Part shown: positions 8,118 to 17,010 of the stretch, piece after piece | Layout of the letters: each line of letters begins with the position of its first letter | Position numbering within the stretch: the first letter of the stretch is position 1 | Source of the DNA: SAR324 cluster bacterium | GTDB taxonomy: Bacteria > SAR324 > NAC60-12 | NCBI GenBank assembly: GCA_015231825.1 | Contig: JADGAV010000002.1 | Span: forward strand, 309,030-373,029 | Direction of reading: 5' to 3' | DNA length: 64,000 nucleotides | The notes under the pieces: generated by a model | What the model was told of the DNA's origin: nothing | Seen by the model: the letters and a program-made list of their open reading frames with translations, nothing else | Databases searched by the model: none | Made by a program: the position numbers and the translations under genes

Positions 8118-9125
8118 TCATGAACCCTTCGTCAATTCAGGGATAACCTTGTTTGCAAATTCCTCCAGGCGTCGCTGGCGTCCTCCAGAAAGCAGGGCAA
8201 ATGTAATTCGATCAATGTCCAGGGCCGCCACTTCACGCAGACGGGCCAAGCTCGTTTCCATATTTCCCGCCACCGCAACCGATTGGACAAACTCATCGCT
8301 GACAAGGTGCTTGTGTTCAGCACGCAAAGAAAGGTGATCTTCAAAGTGATAGGCCTGTTCAGCCCTTGTAAATTCTTCACGGAAACGTTCCCATGCCGGC
8401 GGCATACGCTTCCAGACAGCAAAGGTCGCGGCCTGACTGGTCGCCCAGGCACGAACATCACTGAGTGCCTGCTCCACATCTTGATCAATACTGATCGTCA
8501 CGGTCAGATCAATGGTGATTTCACTGCGTTTTCGACCCGCTTTTTCGAGTCCTTCATAAATATAGTCGAGCTGCCACCGGCAGAATTCAGGGTCAGCAGC
8601 GCCCATCAGGATAGCTCCATCGCACACTTCTCCGCACAAGCGCAGCATGCCCGGCTGAGAAACTGCGAGGTATATAGGTATTTGCCGACGTGCAGTTGCC
8701 AAGCGGACTTTGGTGCCATAAAGCTCGGTTTCTTCTCCTGAAAACAAGATTCGGAAATCTTCAATCCCTTTCCGAATCTCGGCAAGTTTGTTCGGTTTTT
8801 GTCCAATTGAATGCACGGCAACCCAACCGGCTCCAATCCCGAGCATAGCTCGGTCCTTTGACAAGTCGTCCAATGCTGTAGTCGCATTGGCAGTTACGGT
8901 TGGATGACGCGTCTGCAGATTCGTGACCGCTGAACCGATATGGATTTTCTCTGTCGCCATCGCAGAGACATTCATTGCCGTATAGACATCTTTCATTCCA
9001 AGTTGGTGATCAATAAACCAGAGTGCTTCAAAACCATGATTTTCCACGGATTTTGCAAGTTCTGCGACTTGATCGAATGACTCGCGGGGGCTGACACCGC
9101 GTGAAATTGCGAATCGATTAACCAT
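8118..9125 (-). CDS. LLM-class (luciferase-like) flavin-dependent oxidoreductase
   Basis: TIM-barrel luciferase-like monooxygenase or F420-type reductase of about 335 aa, with the landmarks GFEALWFIDHQLGMKD, GSAVTNLQTRHP and LGIGAGW. The ATG at 9125 is preferred over an upstream codon because AGGAG precedes it by eight bases and the protein then starts at the family's normal point. Such enzymes use FMNH2 with oxygen, or F420, to oxidise or reduce small molecules. The closest functional classes by eye are F420-dependent methylenetetrahydromethanopterin reductase-like proteins. Its presence would fit an oxygen-tolerant pathway. Whether it acts on the ring or on a later intermediate is open. Confidence 0.87.
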   Translation of the reverse strand: MVNRFAISRGVSPRESFDQVAELAKSVENHGFEALWFIDHQLGMKDVYTAMNVSAMATEKIHIGSAVTNLQTRHPTVTANATTALDDLSKDRAMLGIGAGWVAVHSIGQKPNKLAEIRKGIEDFRILFSGEETELYGTKVRLATARRQIPIYLAVSQPGMLRLCGEVCDGAILMGAADPEFCRWQLDYIYEGLEKAGRKRSEITIDLTVTISIDQDVEQALSDVRAWATSQAATFAVWKRMPPAWERFREEFTRAEQAYHFEDHLSLRAEHKHLVSDEFVQSVAVAGNMETSLARLREVAALDIDRITFALLSGGRQRRLEEFANKVIPELTKGS

Positions 9126-9204
9126 TAAATTCTCCTGAGTTAAAAAAGACAATAAGCTGGAAGACCCTGTTGTTCAACGTTTTCCGGGCAAGGGTCACAA
9201 ATAT

Positions 9205-9228
9205 CATTTCAAGCTGCAAGTTGAAATG
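9205..9228. terminator. Hairpin after the alpha/beta hydrolase gene
   Basis: A perfect 8-bp inverted repeat (CATTTCAA and TTGAAATG) with an 8-base loop lies just 3' of the hydrolase stop on the minus strand. It is not followed by a clear U-run, so it could be a partial terminator, an mRNA-stability element or an operator. The flanking genes run in the same direction, so full termination is not required. Confidence 0.4.
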
Positions 9229-9242
9229 CGGGTTTAAAAATT

Positions 9243-10031
9243 TCATTTGCCAATTTTTTCAAGTGCATTTTGAATTTGCTCTGCGTATGCCTTTGGCTGA
9301 TCAAGGCTGAGCAGGTGTCCTGCCGATTGAATCTCGTGATACCGGCTCTGAGGCAGTTGAGCCATCATGATTTCTGCCGCCTTTCGCGGACAAAAAAGGT
9401 CAGAGTCTCCCCCGATGATATCGACGGGACAGACTATATCTGCCAGGCGATCGGTCAAAGGGGTCTCCCGCATCCCTCTCATGGCATTGGCGGCGTTGAT
9501 ATAGCCGATCCCATCGCCAATCGCTTCCAAACGACGGGCAGCGACTTCATCAGGGTTAACAGCGGGGGAGATAATCTGGGATTTTGTATCGTCGGTCAGC
9601 AGTTTTGAAAAGTGTTGAAAATCTGATCGTATCGCCTGGATGCGGTTGAGAAAGTAATCTGCCGCCTGTTTGCCCACAATGGTTGAAGTGCCGGCGACCA
9701 CCGCATGCAGGACCAGATCTTTTCTCTCTGCTGCAGCCCAAAGTACAATGGTTCCTCCCAGAGAATAACCGACACATTGCGCAGGCCCGGTAACGGTCTC
9801 TAAAAAATTGATCAAATCCTGACCTAACTGCTCCAGACTTCCCTTTCCTTTTCCTGCGGAACTTCCTCCGTGTCCGCGAAGGGTGTAGGCATAGGTTTTA
9901 AATCCGATCAGAGAAGATTGGACATGCTTCCAGCTTCGGTGGTCTTCGGCAAGACCGTGGATAAATACGACGGGATATCCTTCTCCATGAACCGTATATT
10001 CGACCTCAATGTCCGCAAGCGTTACTTTCAT
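9243..10031 (-). CDS. Alpha/beta hydrolase
   Basis: A protein of 262 aa with the alpha/beta-hydrolase fold: an oxyanion HGLAEDHRSW motif near residue 26, the nucleophile elbow GYSLGG (about residue 90), an acid in GGDSDLFCP (about 206) and the catalytic histidine in SAGHLLSLDQP (about 240). Similar proteins include beta-ketoadipate enol-lactonase-like and meta-cleavage-product hydrolases. The start is supported by AAGGAAA upstream. It sits 16 bases after the acyl-CoA ligase gene in the catabolic cluster. It could hydrolyse a C-C bond, ester, lactone or thioester of the ring-opened acid. Confidence 0.87.
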   Translation of the reverse strand: MKVTLADIEVEYTVHGEGYPVVFIHGLAEDHRSWKHVQSSLIGFKTYAYTLRGHGGSSAGKGKGSLEQLGQDLINFLETVTGPAQCVGYSLGGTIVLWAAAERKDLVLHAVVAGTSTIVGKQAADYFLNRIQAIRSDFQHFSKLLTDDTKSQIISPAVNPDEVAARRLEAIGDGIGYINAANAMRGMRETPLTDRLADIVCPVDIIGGDSDLFCPRKAAEIMMAQLPQSRYHEIQSAGHLLSLDQPKAYAEQIQNALEKIGK

Positions 10032-10047
10032 CGCTTTCCTTTTTCAT

Positions 10048-11679
10048 TCAGCGGTGCTGATGGGTCTGAACAATAATTAGCTCTCGAAGCTCATTCTTGC
10101 GAATTTTACCGGCAGGAGTCATTGGCATTTGATCGACAGTAAACATCAGCTCCGGGCAGTGATATTTTGGTAATCCGTGTGTGATGGAATAAGCAACAAT
10201 CTCATCAAGGTCAGGTAGATCTCCCTTCGGAACTATCACAGCACATATTCTTTCTCCCAGGCGTTCATCAGGAAATCCGATGACGGCTGCATACGAAATA
10301 TTGGGGTGGGTAGACAAAATATTTTCAGCGGGAACAGGAGATATATTGACTCCTCCTCGAATGATGAGATCCTTGAGTCGTCCGGAGATTTGAACGTAAC
10401 CTTCTTGATCAATGCAGACTAAGTCTCCGGTTTTAAAGAATCCGTCTTTTGTCAACAGAGAATGATACAATTCGTTTTGACCGTAGTAACCGACGAAAAC
10501 GCCGGGCCCCCGCATGACCAGTTCTCCTTCTTCACCGCAGGCCACAGGATCACCCTCTGCATTCAGAGCACGAAGCTCCAGTCCTGGCAGCCCAATTCCT
10601 GCAGTTGAGAGAAGTTTTTCCTGCGACGTACTGTCCAAGCAAGTGGTGAGGCCACCTTCTGTCATGCCCCAGAGAACGGTCACGAAAGTTTGAGGAAATT
10701 GCTGCCAGGCTTTTTCCATCAATTTAGGAGGTACCTGAGCACCTCCGCATAAAAACCACTTCAAGGTCTCAAGTTTTGGTGTTTTCCGATTCCAGGGAAA
10801 TTCGACGAGATCTTTCAGGAATGGCGTCGCTGCCGCTGTGAACACACATTGATATTTCGCAATCAGGTCAATGGCGAGCTCAGGATCCCATTGATCTTGC
10901 AGAATCAGCGGGGCACCATTATAGAGCGCCAGACGGGCTCCATGAATGGCACCCACGCTATGTCCCATCGGAGATGACATGAAGATCGAGTCATTCTGAG
11001 CGAGAGAAAATCGTTCGACAAAAGTGCCGTTCAGGGCTGCCAATGTGTCTGCAGTGTGCATGACGGCTTTTGGCAGTCCAGTCGTGCTGGACGTGAACAT
11101 TAAATGATCCAGCCCTGCAAATTCAGGCTTTGCAGGGATTGGCTTTTCCTGAGGAAAATGCCATTGCAGTTGCTGTCCAATTGTCAGTTCGGCGACAAGA
11201 AGCGAATGTTCGCATGCCAGACTTGCTTGACGTGCAATTTCGACGGGTGCATTGGATCGATGCTCGCTGCAAGTGACAATCGCTTTTGCACCGACCAGTG
11301 TTGCCGTATAGGCGAGCGTGTCTGCATCGTTGCGGATTGGAAGATTGGCTGGAATCGCGCCAAGACGGAGAATTGCCACGAGAATTAACTGCCATTCAAT
11401 CCGGTTTGGCAGAAAGATTATCACCACATCTCCTGCGCCAATTCCTGCTTCTTTCAATGCGGAAACGACACGTCCGGCTTCCTCCCACAGTTGAAGATGA
11501 CTCAATTGTTTTCCGCGATCATCGGCAACCGCCAGGCTCGAAGGAGAATGCTGTACCCATTTTGCGTAACGTGAAAGCAGAGATTCACCGGTCCACCAAC
11601 CCTGTTGCCGATACCAGGAATGGCGATCTACTTCTCGTTCTGGAGCGGAATAATTGCAGTATTCTAAATCTTTCTTCAT
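10048..11679 (-). CDS. Acyl-CoA synthetase (AMP-dependent ligase)
   Basis: Class I adenylate-forming enzyme of 543 aa. The P-loop-like core motif is FTSSTTGLPKAVMHT (about residues 193-207). Further motifs are LWGMTEGG (about 339), the adenylate-binding KTGDLV (about 415), the hinge SGRLKDLIIRGGVNISP (about 428) and the C-terminal catalytic lysine in TPAGKIRKNELR. This layout resembles medium-chain, cyclohexanecarboxylate and dihydroxybenzoate ligases. It activates a carboxylic acid as acyl-AMP and then acyl-CoA. In the cluster the likely substrate is a dicarboxylate or amide acid produced by ring opening, feeding the enoyl-CoA hydratase. It follows the transporter genes after a 145-base gap holding a strong hairpin. 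Confidence 0.88.
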   Translation of the reverse strand: MKKDLEYCNYSAPEREVDRHSWYRQQGWWTGESLLSRYAKWVQHSPSSLAVADDRGKQLSHLQLWEEAGRVVSALKEAGIGAGDVVIIFLPNRIEWQLILVAILRLGAIPANLPIRNDADTLAYTATLVGAKAIVTCSEHRSNAPVEIARQASLACEHSLLVAELTIGQQLQWHFPQEKPIPAKPEFAGLDHLMFTSSTTGLPKAVMHTADTLAALNGTFVERFSLAQNDSIFMSSPMGHSVGAIHGARLALYNGAPLILQDQWDPELAIDLIAKYQCVFTAAATPFLKDLVEFPWNRKTPKLETLKWFLCGGAQVPPKLMEKAWQQFPQTFVTVLWGMTEGGLTTCLDSTSQEKLLSTAGIGLPGLELRALNAEGDPVACGEEGELVMRGPGVFVGYYGQNELYHSLLTKDGFFKTGDLVCIDQEGYVQISGRLKDLIIRGGVNISPVPAENILSTHPNISYAAVIGFPDERLGERICAVIVPKGDLPDLDEIVAYSITHGLPKYHCPELMFTVDQMPMTPAGKIRKNELRELIIVQTHQHR

Positions 11680-11761
11680 AGGTAGATCTGCTGCCAGGAA
11701 ACTGATCTTGTTTTCTGACTCATATTAGCACGGCATACAGTGCAATTTGTCGATCCGTCAT

Positions 11762-11778
11762 TCCAGGCCCTGCCTGGA
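11762..11778. repeat. GC-rich hairpin between transporter and ligase genes
   Basis: A perfect 7-bp inverted repeat, TCCAGGC and GCCTGGA, around a three-base loop. It lies about 45 bases after the livF stop on the minus strand. There is no U-tract on either side, so it looks more like an mRNA-processing or stability hairpin, or an attenuator separating the transport genes from the enzyme genes, than a classic terminator. Confidence 0.45.
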
Positions 11779-11824
11779 GCGGTAATGGTTTTCTAAAAAA
11801 GTGCTCAGAAAAATATAGAAAAAA

Positions 11825-12526
11825 CTAAAGGGTCAGATAAGCGTCACGGACTTCTGCATTGTTGTTTAAATCATCCATTGTCCCCTTGTATCGGATTTCG
11901 CCTTTTTCTATGATGTACGCTTTGTCGGCGATCAAGTTGGCAAAACGAAGATTTTGCTCTGATAAAATCAGGGTGATCCCCGTGCTTTTCAGCTGAAGAA
12001 TAGTTCTTGCCATTTCTTCAACAATGAGTGGAGCCAGACCCTCTGATGGCTCGTCCAACAGAAGCAGTTTAGGATTTCCCATCAATGTTCTTGCAATCGT
12101 CAGCATTTGCTGCTCCCCTCCACTCATTTGAGATGCAGGTCGGTCTTTCATTGATTCAAGGTTGGGAAAAAGTTTGAATAGATTTTCAGGAGTTTGTTCC
12201 ATCCCGCCTTGTCTGGGTTTCTGCTTTCCCACTGCGAAATTTTCCAGCACTGACAATCCTGCAAAAACTCTTCTTTCTTCAGGAACATAGCCAATTCCCA
12301 GGCGGCTAATGTGGTAGGATTTTAACCCTGAAATCGTTTTTCCCTCGAACTCGACAAGTCCTGATGCCGGTTTGAGCAGCCCCATGATGCTTTTCATCGT
12401 GGTTGATTTTCCTGCCCCATTTCTTCCCAGGAGGGCTACTGCTTCCCCTTTTGATATATCCAAACTGACATCTCTCAGGATGTGAGCACGCCCATAAAAT
12501 GTATTGAGTTTATTAACTGTTAGCAT
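11825..12526 (-). CDS. livF: Branched-chain-type ABC transporter ATPase LivF
   Basis: ABC ATPase of 233 aa in the LivF class. Walker A is GRNGAGKST (about residue 34), the signature is MSGGEQQMLTIARTL (about 134) and Walker B is LLLLDEPSEGLAP, with the LivF-type GLAP after the catalytic glutamate. It pairs with LivG (12535-13287) to drive the fused permease. It lies eight bases after livG and ends the transporter block of the catabolic cluster. LivF-type systems import amino acids, amides, urea and aromatic or heterocyclic acids, so uptake of the cluster's substrate is likely. Confidence 0.92.
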   Translation of the reverse strand: MLTVNKLNTFYGRAHILRDVSLDISKGEAVALLGRNGAGKSTTMKSIMGLLKPASGLVEFEGKTISGLKSYHISRLGIGYVPEERRVFAGLSVLENFAVGKQKPRQGGMEQTPENLFKLFPNLESMKDRPASQMSGGEQQMLTIARTLMGNPKLLLLDEPSEGLAPLIVEEMARTILQLKSTGITLILSEQNLRFANLIADKAYIIEKGEIRYKGTMDDLNNNAEVRDAYLTL

Positions 12527-12534
12527 TCGCTTCG

Positions 12535-13287
12535 TCAGGTAAATGATGCTCCTAAATAGATTTCCTGCACCATCTGGTTGTTTTTGATTTCGTCGGGCAT
12601 ACCGCTGGCAATCAAGCTGCCTCTGGCAAGCACCATTATTCGGCTCGCATGGTTGAACACCACATCCATATCATGTTCAGTAAAAAGTGCAGCGATATTT
12701 TTAGTTTTTACAATTTCATGCGTCAATGCCATCAAGGCAACCCGTTCTTTGGGAGACATGCCGGCGGTCGGTTCATCCATCAAAAGCAATCCAGGATTAT
12801 TGGCCAAGGCCACGGCCAGTTCGACGCGTTTTAAATCTCCATAAGCCAAAATTCCGCACAGGCGGTCGCGTTGGTCGACAATCCCTACCTGTTCGAGCAG
12901 ATTCATGGCTTCCTCATGATACAATTTCTCTGTTCTTGCAAAAAAGGAATAAAGTTTTTGAGCATCATTGATCAAGGCGATTCTGACATTTTCCAGTACT
13001 GTCATGGAATAAAAGGTCGCTGTGATTTGGAAAGTTCGCCCAACTCCCAGTTTCCAAATCTTGTCAGGCGACATCCCGACGGTTTCCCTTCCATTGATCC
13101 TGACAGATCCCTTGTCAGGTTTGATTTGTCCATTGAGCATGTTGAAACAGGTGCTTTTTCCTGCTCCATTCGGGCCGATCAGAGAGACCAGCTCTCCACG
13201 ATTGATCGAAAAACTGATATCATTGACGGCTTGAATTCCTGCAAAACTTTTACTGAGATGTTTGACTTCTAGCAGTTCGCCCATCAT
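12535..13287 (-). CDS. livG: Branched-chain-type ABC transporter ATPase LivG
   Basis: ABC ATPase of 250 aa in the LivG class. Walker A is GPNGAGKST (about residue 38) and Walker B is LLLMDEPTAGMSP (about 165), with the LivG-type AGMSP. The signature region reads ILAYGDLKRVELAVAL, in which AYGD replaces the usual SYG or SGG, as is common in LivG. The start codon overlaps the end of the fused permease gene by four bases, so translation is probably coupled. It works with LivF at 11825-12526. Confidence 0.92.
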   Translation of the reverse strand: MMGELLEVKHLSKSFAGIQAVNDISFSINRGELVSLIGPNGAGKSTCFNMLNGQIKPDKGSVRINGRETVGMSPDKIWKLGVGRTFQITATFYSMTVLENVRIALINDAQKLYSFFARTEKLYHEEAMNLLEQVGIVDQRDRLCGILAYGDLKRVELAVALANNPGLLLMDEPTAGMSPKERVALMALTHEIVKTKNIAALFTEHDMDVVFNHASRIMVLARGSLIASGMPDEIKNNQMVQEIYLGASFT

Positions 13288-15140
13288 TCACTTTGTCCTA
13301 AAAGTTTGATTCTCTGAATAATTCCGGAACTGAAGATACCGGAAATTCCACGTGGAAAAAGAACAATCAACAGCATGATCATGATCCCCAGGAGCAATCG
13401 CCAATAATCAAATCGTGTAATGTAATCAATTAGAAAAGTATAGACGGATCCTCCAATGATTGGTCCTACCGGAGACTGAACTCCACCTAGAAGAAGCATA
13501 ATCAATGCATCGAAAGAACGAGGAATTGCCATCTCTGTAGGAAAAATACTTCCTTTTGAATAAACATAGAGGCTTCCCGCGAGGCCCGCCATAAAACCAG
13601 AAATAGTGAATGCAATCCATTGGATTTTTCGTACATCAATTCCAATGGCGCGGCTCCTCAGTGAGGAATCTCTACAGGCTCTGAGGGCAAATCCGAAAGG
13701 GGAAGAAATTACTCTTCGGATTACATAAAGCGAGAGTGATGTGAGTGTGATGACCAGATAATAAAACACTATTTTATCTTCAGCCGGACCCGTAGGCCAG
13801 ACTCCGATGATACCATCATCTCCTCCGGTGACAGAATCCCATTGGAAAACGACGGACCAGGCAAGTTGGGCAAAGGCTAAAGTGAGCATCGCAAAATAGA
13901 CACCGGATAAGCGCACGCAAAACCAGCCAACCAGCAAGGCAAACACCATCGTAACAGCGGGGCCGGCGATCAAAAGCACTGACATGGGAAGCTGCAGATA
14001 GTTGACAAACAATGCTACCGCATACGAGCCCCCGCCGAAAAAAAGTGCGTGCCCAAACGAGACCATGCCGCCCGGCCCCATGATGAAATGCAGAGTTGCT
14101 GCAAAAAAAGACAAAAGGACCATTTCGATCACCAATGTCATTACAAAGTCAATTTGAAACCACGGGATGACGAGCAAAACTGCGATCAACAGCAGCCATC
14201 CCCAGTTCCAGGGCAGTTTCCTTCCGGAAATTGTCAGATCTTCCCGTTCAGAAGGAGGTTTGTGTTCCATCGATTCAGATTTGCCAAAGAGCCCCCAAGG
14301 GCGTGCAATCAAGATTACCGCCATCGCCAGGAACATCATTACCAGCGAGCTTTCTGGAAGAAACAGGATTCCAAAGGCATTCAATTCTGAAATAATGATT
14401 GCCGCAATATAAGCCCCCCAGATACTTCCCATTCCTCCAACAACGACAACTACAAACACTTCGGCAATGATGCCGAAATCCATCAGCAGATTGGCACCAC
14501 CTTTTGGGAGTTGCGCCGCGCCGCCGAGTCCGGCGAGGAAGCATCCAAGAAAAAAAACTCCGGTAAATAGAAGGTTCTGATTGACTCCGAGGGCCGCTAC
14601 CATTTCACGATCCTCAGTAGCCGCGCGAACAAGAGCTCCCCATCGGGTTTTATAAAACAGCAGCCATATCCCAACTAAAACCAGGGGACTCAAGACAATC
14701 AGTGCAATATCGTAGGAAGGCACCAATGCCCCCAGGAGTTCGATACTGCCTGTCAATCCGGGGGCACGAGGACCCAGAAGATCCTCCGCACCCCAAATCA
14801 TGAAAGTCAGATCCTGGATCACCAGTATGACGCCAAAGGTCGCAATCAATTGGAATAATTCTGGAACATGATAGAGCCGTCTCAGGAGGACGATTTCGAC
14901 CAGGACACCGACGAGACCGGTGACGACTGCAGCAAGAAACAACCCTCCCCAGAAAATAAGAGGGTTGTCACTGTCACCGATCAGGGAATATCCGATGTAT
15001 GCTCCGAGCATATAAAATGAACCATGGGAAAAGTTCACGATTCTCGAAACACCAAAGATTATCGAAAGTCCTGAAGCTGTCAGGAAAAGGACCGATGCAT
15101 CAGAAAGTCCTATTAAAAACTGAACCGCATATATACTCAT
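13284..15140 (-). CDS. Fused LivH-LivM ABC transporter permease
   Basis: One 618-aa membrane protein carrying both permeases that are normally separate. Residues about 1-285 match LivH (INFSHGSFYMLGAY near 35, the conserved EREM-type cytoplasmic loop ATEDREMVAALG near 175, and GGMGSIWGA near 235). A polar linker at about 288-312 (EHKPPSEREDLT) follows. Residues about 315-618 match LivM (GPGGMVSFGHALFFGGG near 353, ALRACRDSSLRSRAIGID near 490). There is no frameshift or stop between the halves. The gene begins one base after the binding-protein gene and overlaps livG by four bases. Fused LivHM proteins are known, but separate genes are the rule. Confidence 0.92.
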   Translation of the reverse strand: MSIYAVQFLIGLSDASVLFLTASGLSIIFGVSRIVNFSHGSFYMLGAYIGYSLIGDSDNPLIFWGGLFLAAVVTGLVGVLVEIVLLRRLYHVPELFQLIATFGVILVIQDLTFMIWGAEDLLGPRAPGLTGSIELLGALVPSYDIALIVLSPLVLVGIWLLFYKTRWGALVRAATEDREMVAALGVNQNLLFTGVFFLGCFLAGLGGAAQLPKGGANLLMDFGIIAEVFVVVVVGGMGSIWGAYIAAIIISELNAFGILFLPESSLVMMFLAMAVILIARPWGLFGKSESMEHKPPSEREDLTISGRKLPWNWGWLLLIAVLLVIPWFQIDFVMTLVIEMVLLSFFAATLHFIMGPGGMVSFGHALFFGGGSYAVALFVNYLQLPMSVLLIAGPAVTMVFALLVGWFCVRLSGVYFAMLTLAFAQLAWSVVFQWDSVTGGDDGIIGVWPTGPAEDKIVFYYLVITLTSLSLYVIRRVISSPFGFALRACRDSSLRSRAIGIDVRKIQWIAFTISGFMAGLAGSLYVYSKGSIFPTEMAIPRSFDALIMLLLGGVQSPVGPIIGGSVYTFLIDYITRFDYWRLLLGIMIMLLIVLFPRGISGIFSSGIIQRIKLLGQSE

Positions 15141-15141
15141 A

Positions 15142-16335
15142 TCAATTTGGTCTCAGTTTTCTGACTTCAGCGTCAGTTGGCAAATAGTTTTTTCCATCAA
15201 GATATTTCCAGTCTACCATAATTCCGGTTCCATTTTTAACTGTCGTCCAGCCTACATAAGCTCCCATGGTGGACTGATGATCAATCGCCCGGTAGTGCAC
15301 GGGACCGGTCGGTGTATTGACATCCAAGCCTTTCATCGCTTCGACCATTTTTTCAGTATCTGTTGATTGAGCTTTTTTCAACAGGGCTTCGATTGTCATC
15401 ATGGTATTGTATCCGACAATGGAGCCGATTTTTGGAGTCTCATTGAACTTTTTCCGATAGCTTGCGACAAATTCCTGGTGAGTTGAGTCTTTGATGTCGT
15501 ACCAGGGATAACCCGTCACCAACCAGCCTTCAGGCGCTTCGTCTTTGAGGGGATCAATATACTCTGGTTCTCCTGTCAGCAAACCGACGACTAAACGGTC
15601 TTTGAAAAGATTGCGCAGTGTTCCTTCGCGAACAAATTTGGCTAAATCGCTGCCGAAAGTCACATTGTAAATCCCTTGGGGCTTCATCTGCAATAAGGCT
15701 TGTGTTTCAGCACCGGCATTAATTTTAAACAGTGCAGGCCATTGTTCGCCGACAAATTCTACATCAGGCCGAAGTTTTTTGAGAGCATTTTTAAACGCAG
15801 AAACGGCATCTTTTCCATATGCATAGTTGGGTGCAATCGTTGCCCAGGTTTTGACATCTTTTTTCTTTGCTGCTTCTTCAGCCAGCATTGCGGCCTGCAT
15901 GTAGGTTGAAGGTCTCAAACGAAAAGTATAGCGATTGCCTTTTGCCCATACCAAAGCGTCGGCAAGCGGTTCTGCAGCAATGTACAGTTTTTTGTTTTTT
16001 GCAGCATACGATCCCAATGCAATGCCGATGTGAGAAAAAAGGGTTCCCGAAATCAAAGACACCTCTTCACGGGAAAACAGGTCTTCGGCAATTTTGATTG
16101 CTTCGGCAGGCTTACCCTGATCATCTCTTGAAATCAATTCCAGTTGTTTTCCAAGTACGCCTCCTGATGCATTGATTTTTTCAATTGCCAGGGTCGCTCC
16201 ATTTCGATATGGGATGGTGTGAGCCGGCAGGTTTTTATAACTGTTGATGTCCCCAATTTTGATTGTGTCTGCAGCAAACAAAGGTCCTGCAAATGAAACA
16301 ATTAAAAACAGGGTTAACAAAGGTTTAAATCTCAT
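15142..16335 (-). CDS. Periplasmic substrate-binding protein, LivK/peripla_BP_6 type
   Basis: A protein of 397 aa with a signal peptide (about residues 1-21, cleaved near FAADTI) and the receptor-family ligand-binding fold: IKIGDINSYKN, ASGGVLGKQLELISRDDQG and NYAYGKDAVSAFK. It is the binding component of the adjacent LivHM-LivG-LivF importer. The start has a textbook AGGAGG site. The usual amino-acid contact positions cannot be judged by eye. Because the block sits between the reductase and ligase genes of the catabolic cluster, a nicotinate-like or other heterocyclic acid or amide ligand is more likely than leucine. Confidence 0.9.
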   Translation of the reverse strand: MRFKPLLTLFLIVSFAGPLFAADTIKIGDINSYKNLPAHTIPYRNGATLAIEKINASGGVLGKQLELISRDDQGKPAEAIKIAEDLFSREEVSLISGTLFSHIGIALGSYAAKNKKLYIAAEPLADALVWAKGNRYTFRLRPSTYMQAAMLAEEAAKKKDVKTWATIAPNYAYGKDAVSAFKNALKKLRPDVEFVGEQWPALFKINAGAETQALLQMKPQGIYNVTFGSDLAKFVREGTLRNLFKDRLVVGLLTGEPEYIDPLKDEAPEGWLVTGYPWYDIKDSTHQEFVASYRKKFNETPKIGSIVGYNTMMTIEALLKKAQSTDTEKMVEAMKGLDVNTPTGPVHYRAIDHQSTMGAYVGWTTVKNGTGIMVDWKYLDGKNYLPTDAEVRKLRPN

Positions 16336-16428
16336 ATTTCCTCCTAGAAGTTAGAAAACAACGGTCTTGTAAAAGAAAAGTCTGCTGCAGACCGGTGAAA
16401 CAGCGAAACTTTTTTGAAACAGTAAAAG

Positions 16429-17010
16429 TTATCTCAATCCATCTTTTCCCTCAATTTCTGACGCCTTTAAACCACCGGAGCGAGCATGAATTCTTTCTCC
16501 ATCCGACATGGCCAGGATCATGATCAGTTCATCAGGTTTTGGGGCATCAGGAATTGAAACCGTGATGGTATCAAAATGATCTCTGACATACGCGGCGTTG
16601 ATATGCTGAATCGGAACATCCAAAGAACAGCCGGCGGCGCCGACTTTTTTGGTAGAGGGAACTATGGCATTGCTTTTTCCCAGAAGCTGCCGCATGGCAT
16701 ATCCTCCGGGTGCATGCCATAATGCACAATGCTCCAATTCGCCATCAAGGCCGGAAAGGACTGCTTTACCATAACCCTCAACATTTTGAGCATCTCCAAA
16801 ATGTTTGATCAATTGAGCGGCCATCTCCAACCCCAAAGGTTCGAGATCCTCCATGAAATGCACAATTTTTTCTTCGTACCGACCTGCAAAAGGATTTTTG
16901 ATGACTGCCGCAACGGCCGCCTTTTTTCGAGGAACTTTTCGTGCAGGACCGCCATCATGAAAGGAATCATCAATGACAGTCACAATTTTTCTAATTTCAA
17001 TCATGTTCAT
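16429..17010 (-). CDS. Amino acid synthesis family (PF06684/DUF1185) protein, copy 1
   Basis: A 193-aa protein of the PF06684 family, paralogous to the product of 4421-5005. Conserved blocks are KKAAVAAVIKNPFAGRY (about 29-45), VPSTKKVGAAG (about 115), LDVPIQHINAAYVRDHFD and the end EGKDGLR. Its start codon overlaps the stop of the UPF0280 gene (ATGA), so the two are probably made together. The family has a structural representative from Bordetella but no proven reaction. Placement beside UPF0280 and the reductase suggests a conserved functional unit within N-heterocycle degradation; this is inference. Confidence 0.85.
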   Translation of the reverse strand: MNMIEIRKIVTVIDDSFHDGGPARKVPRKKAAVAAVIKNPFAGRYEEKIVHFMEDLEPLGLEMAAQLIKHFGDAQNVEGYGKAVLSGLDGELEHCALWHAPGGYAMRQLLGKSNAIVPSTKKVGAAGCSLDVPIQHINAAYVRDHFDTITVSIPDAPKPDELIMILAMSDGERIHARSGGLKASEIEGKDGLR

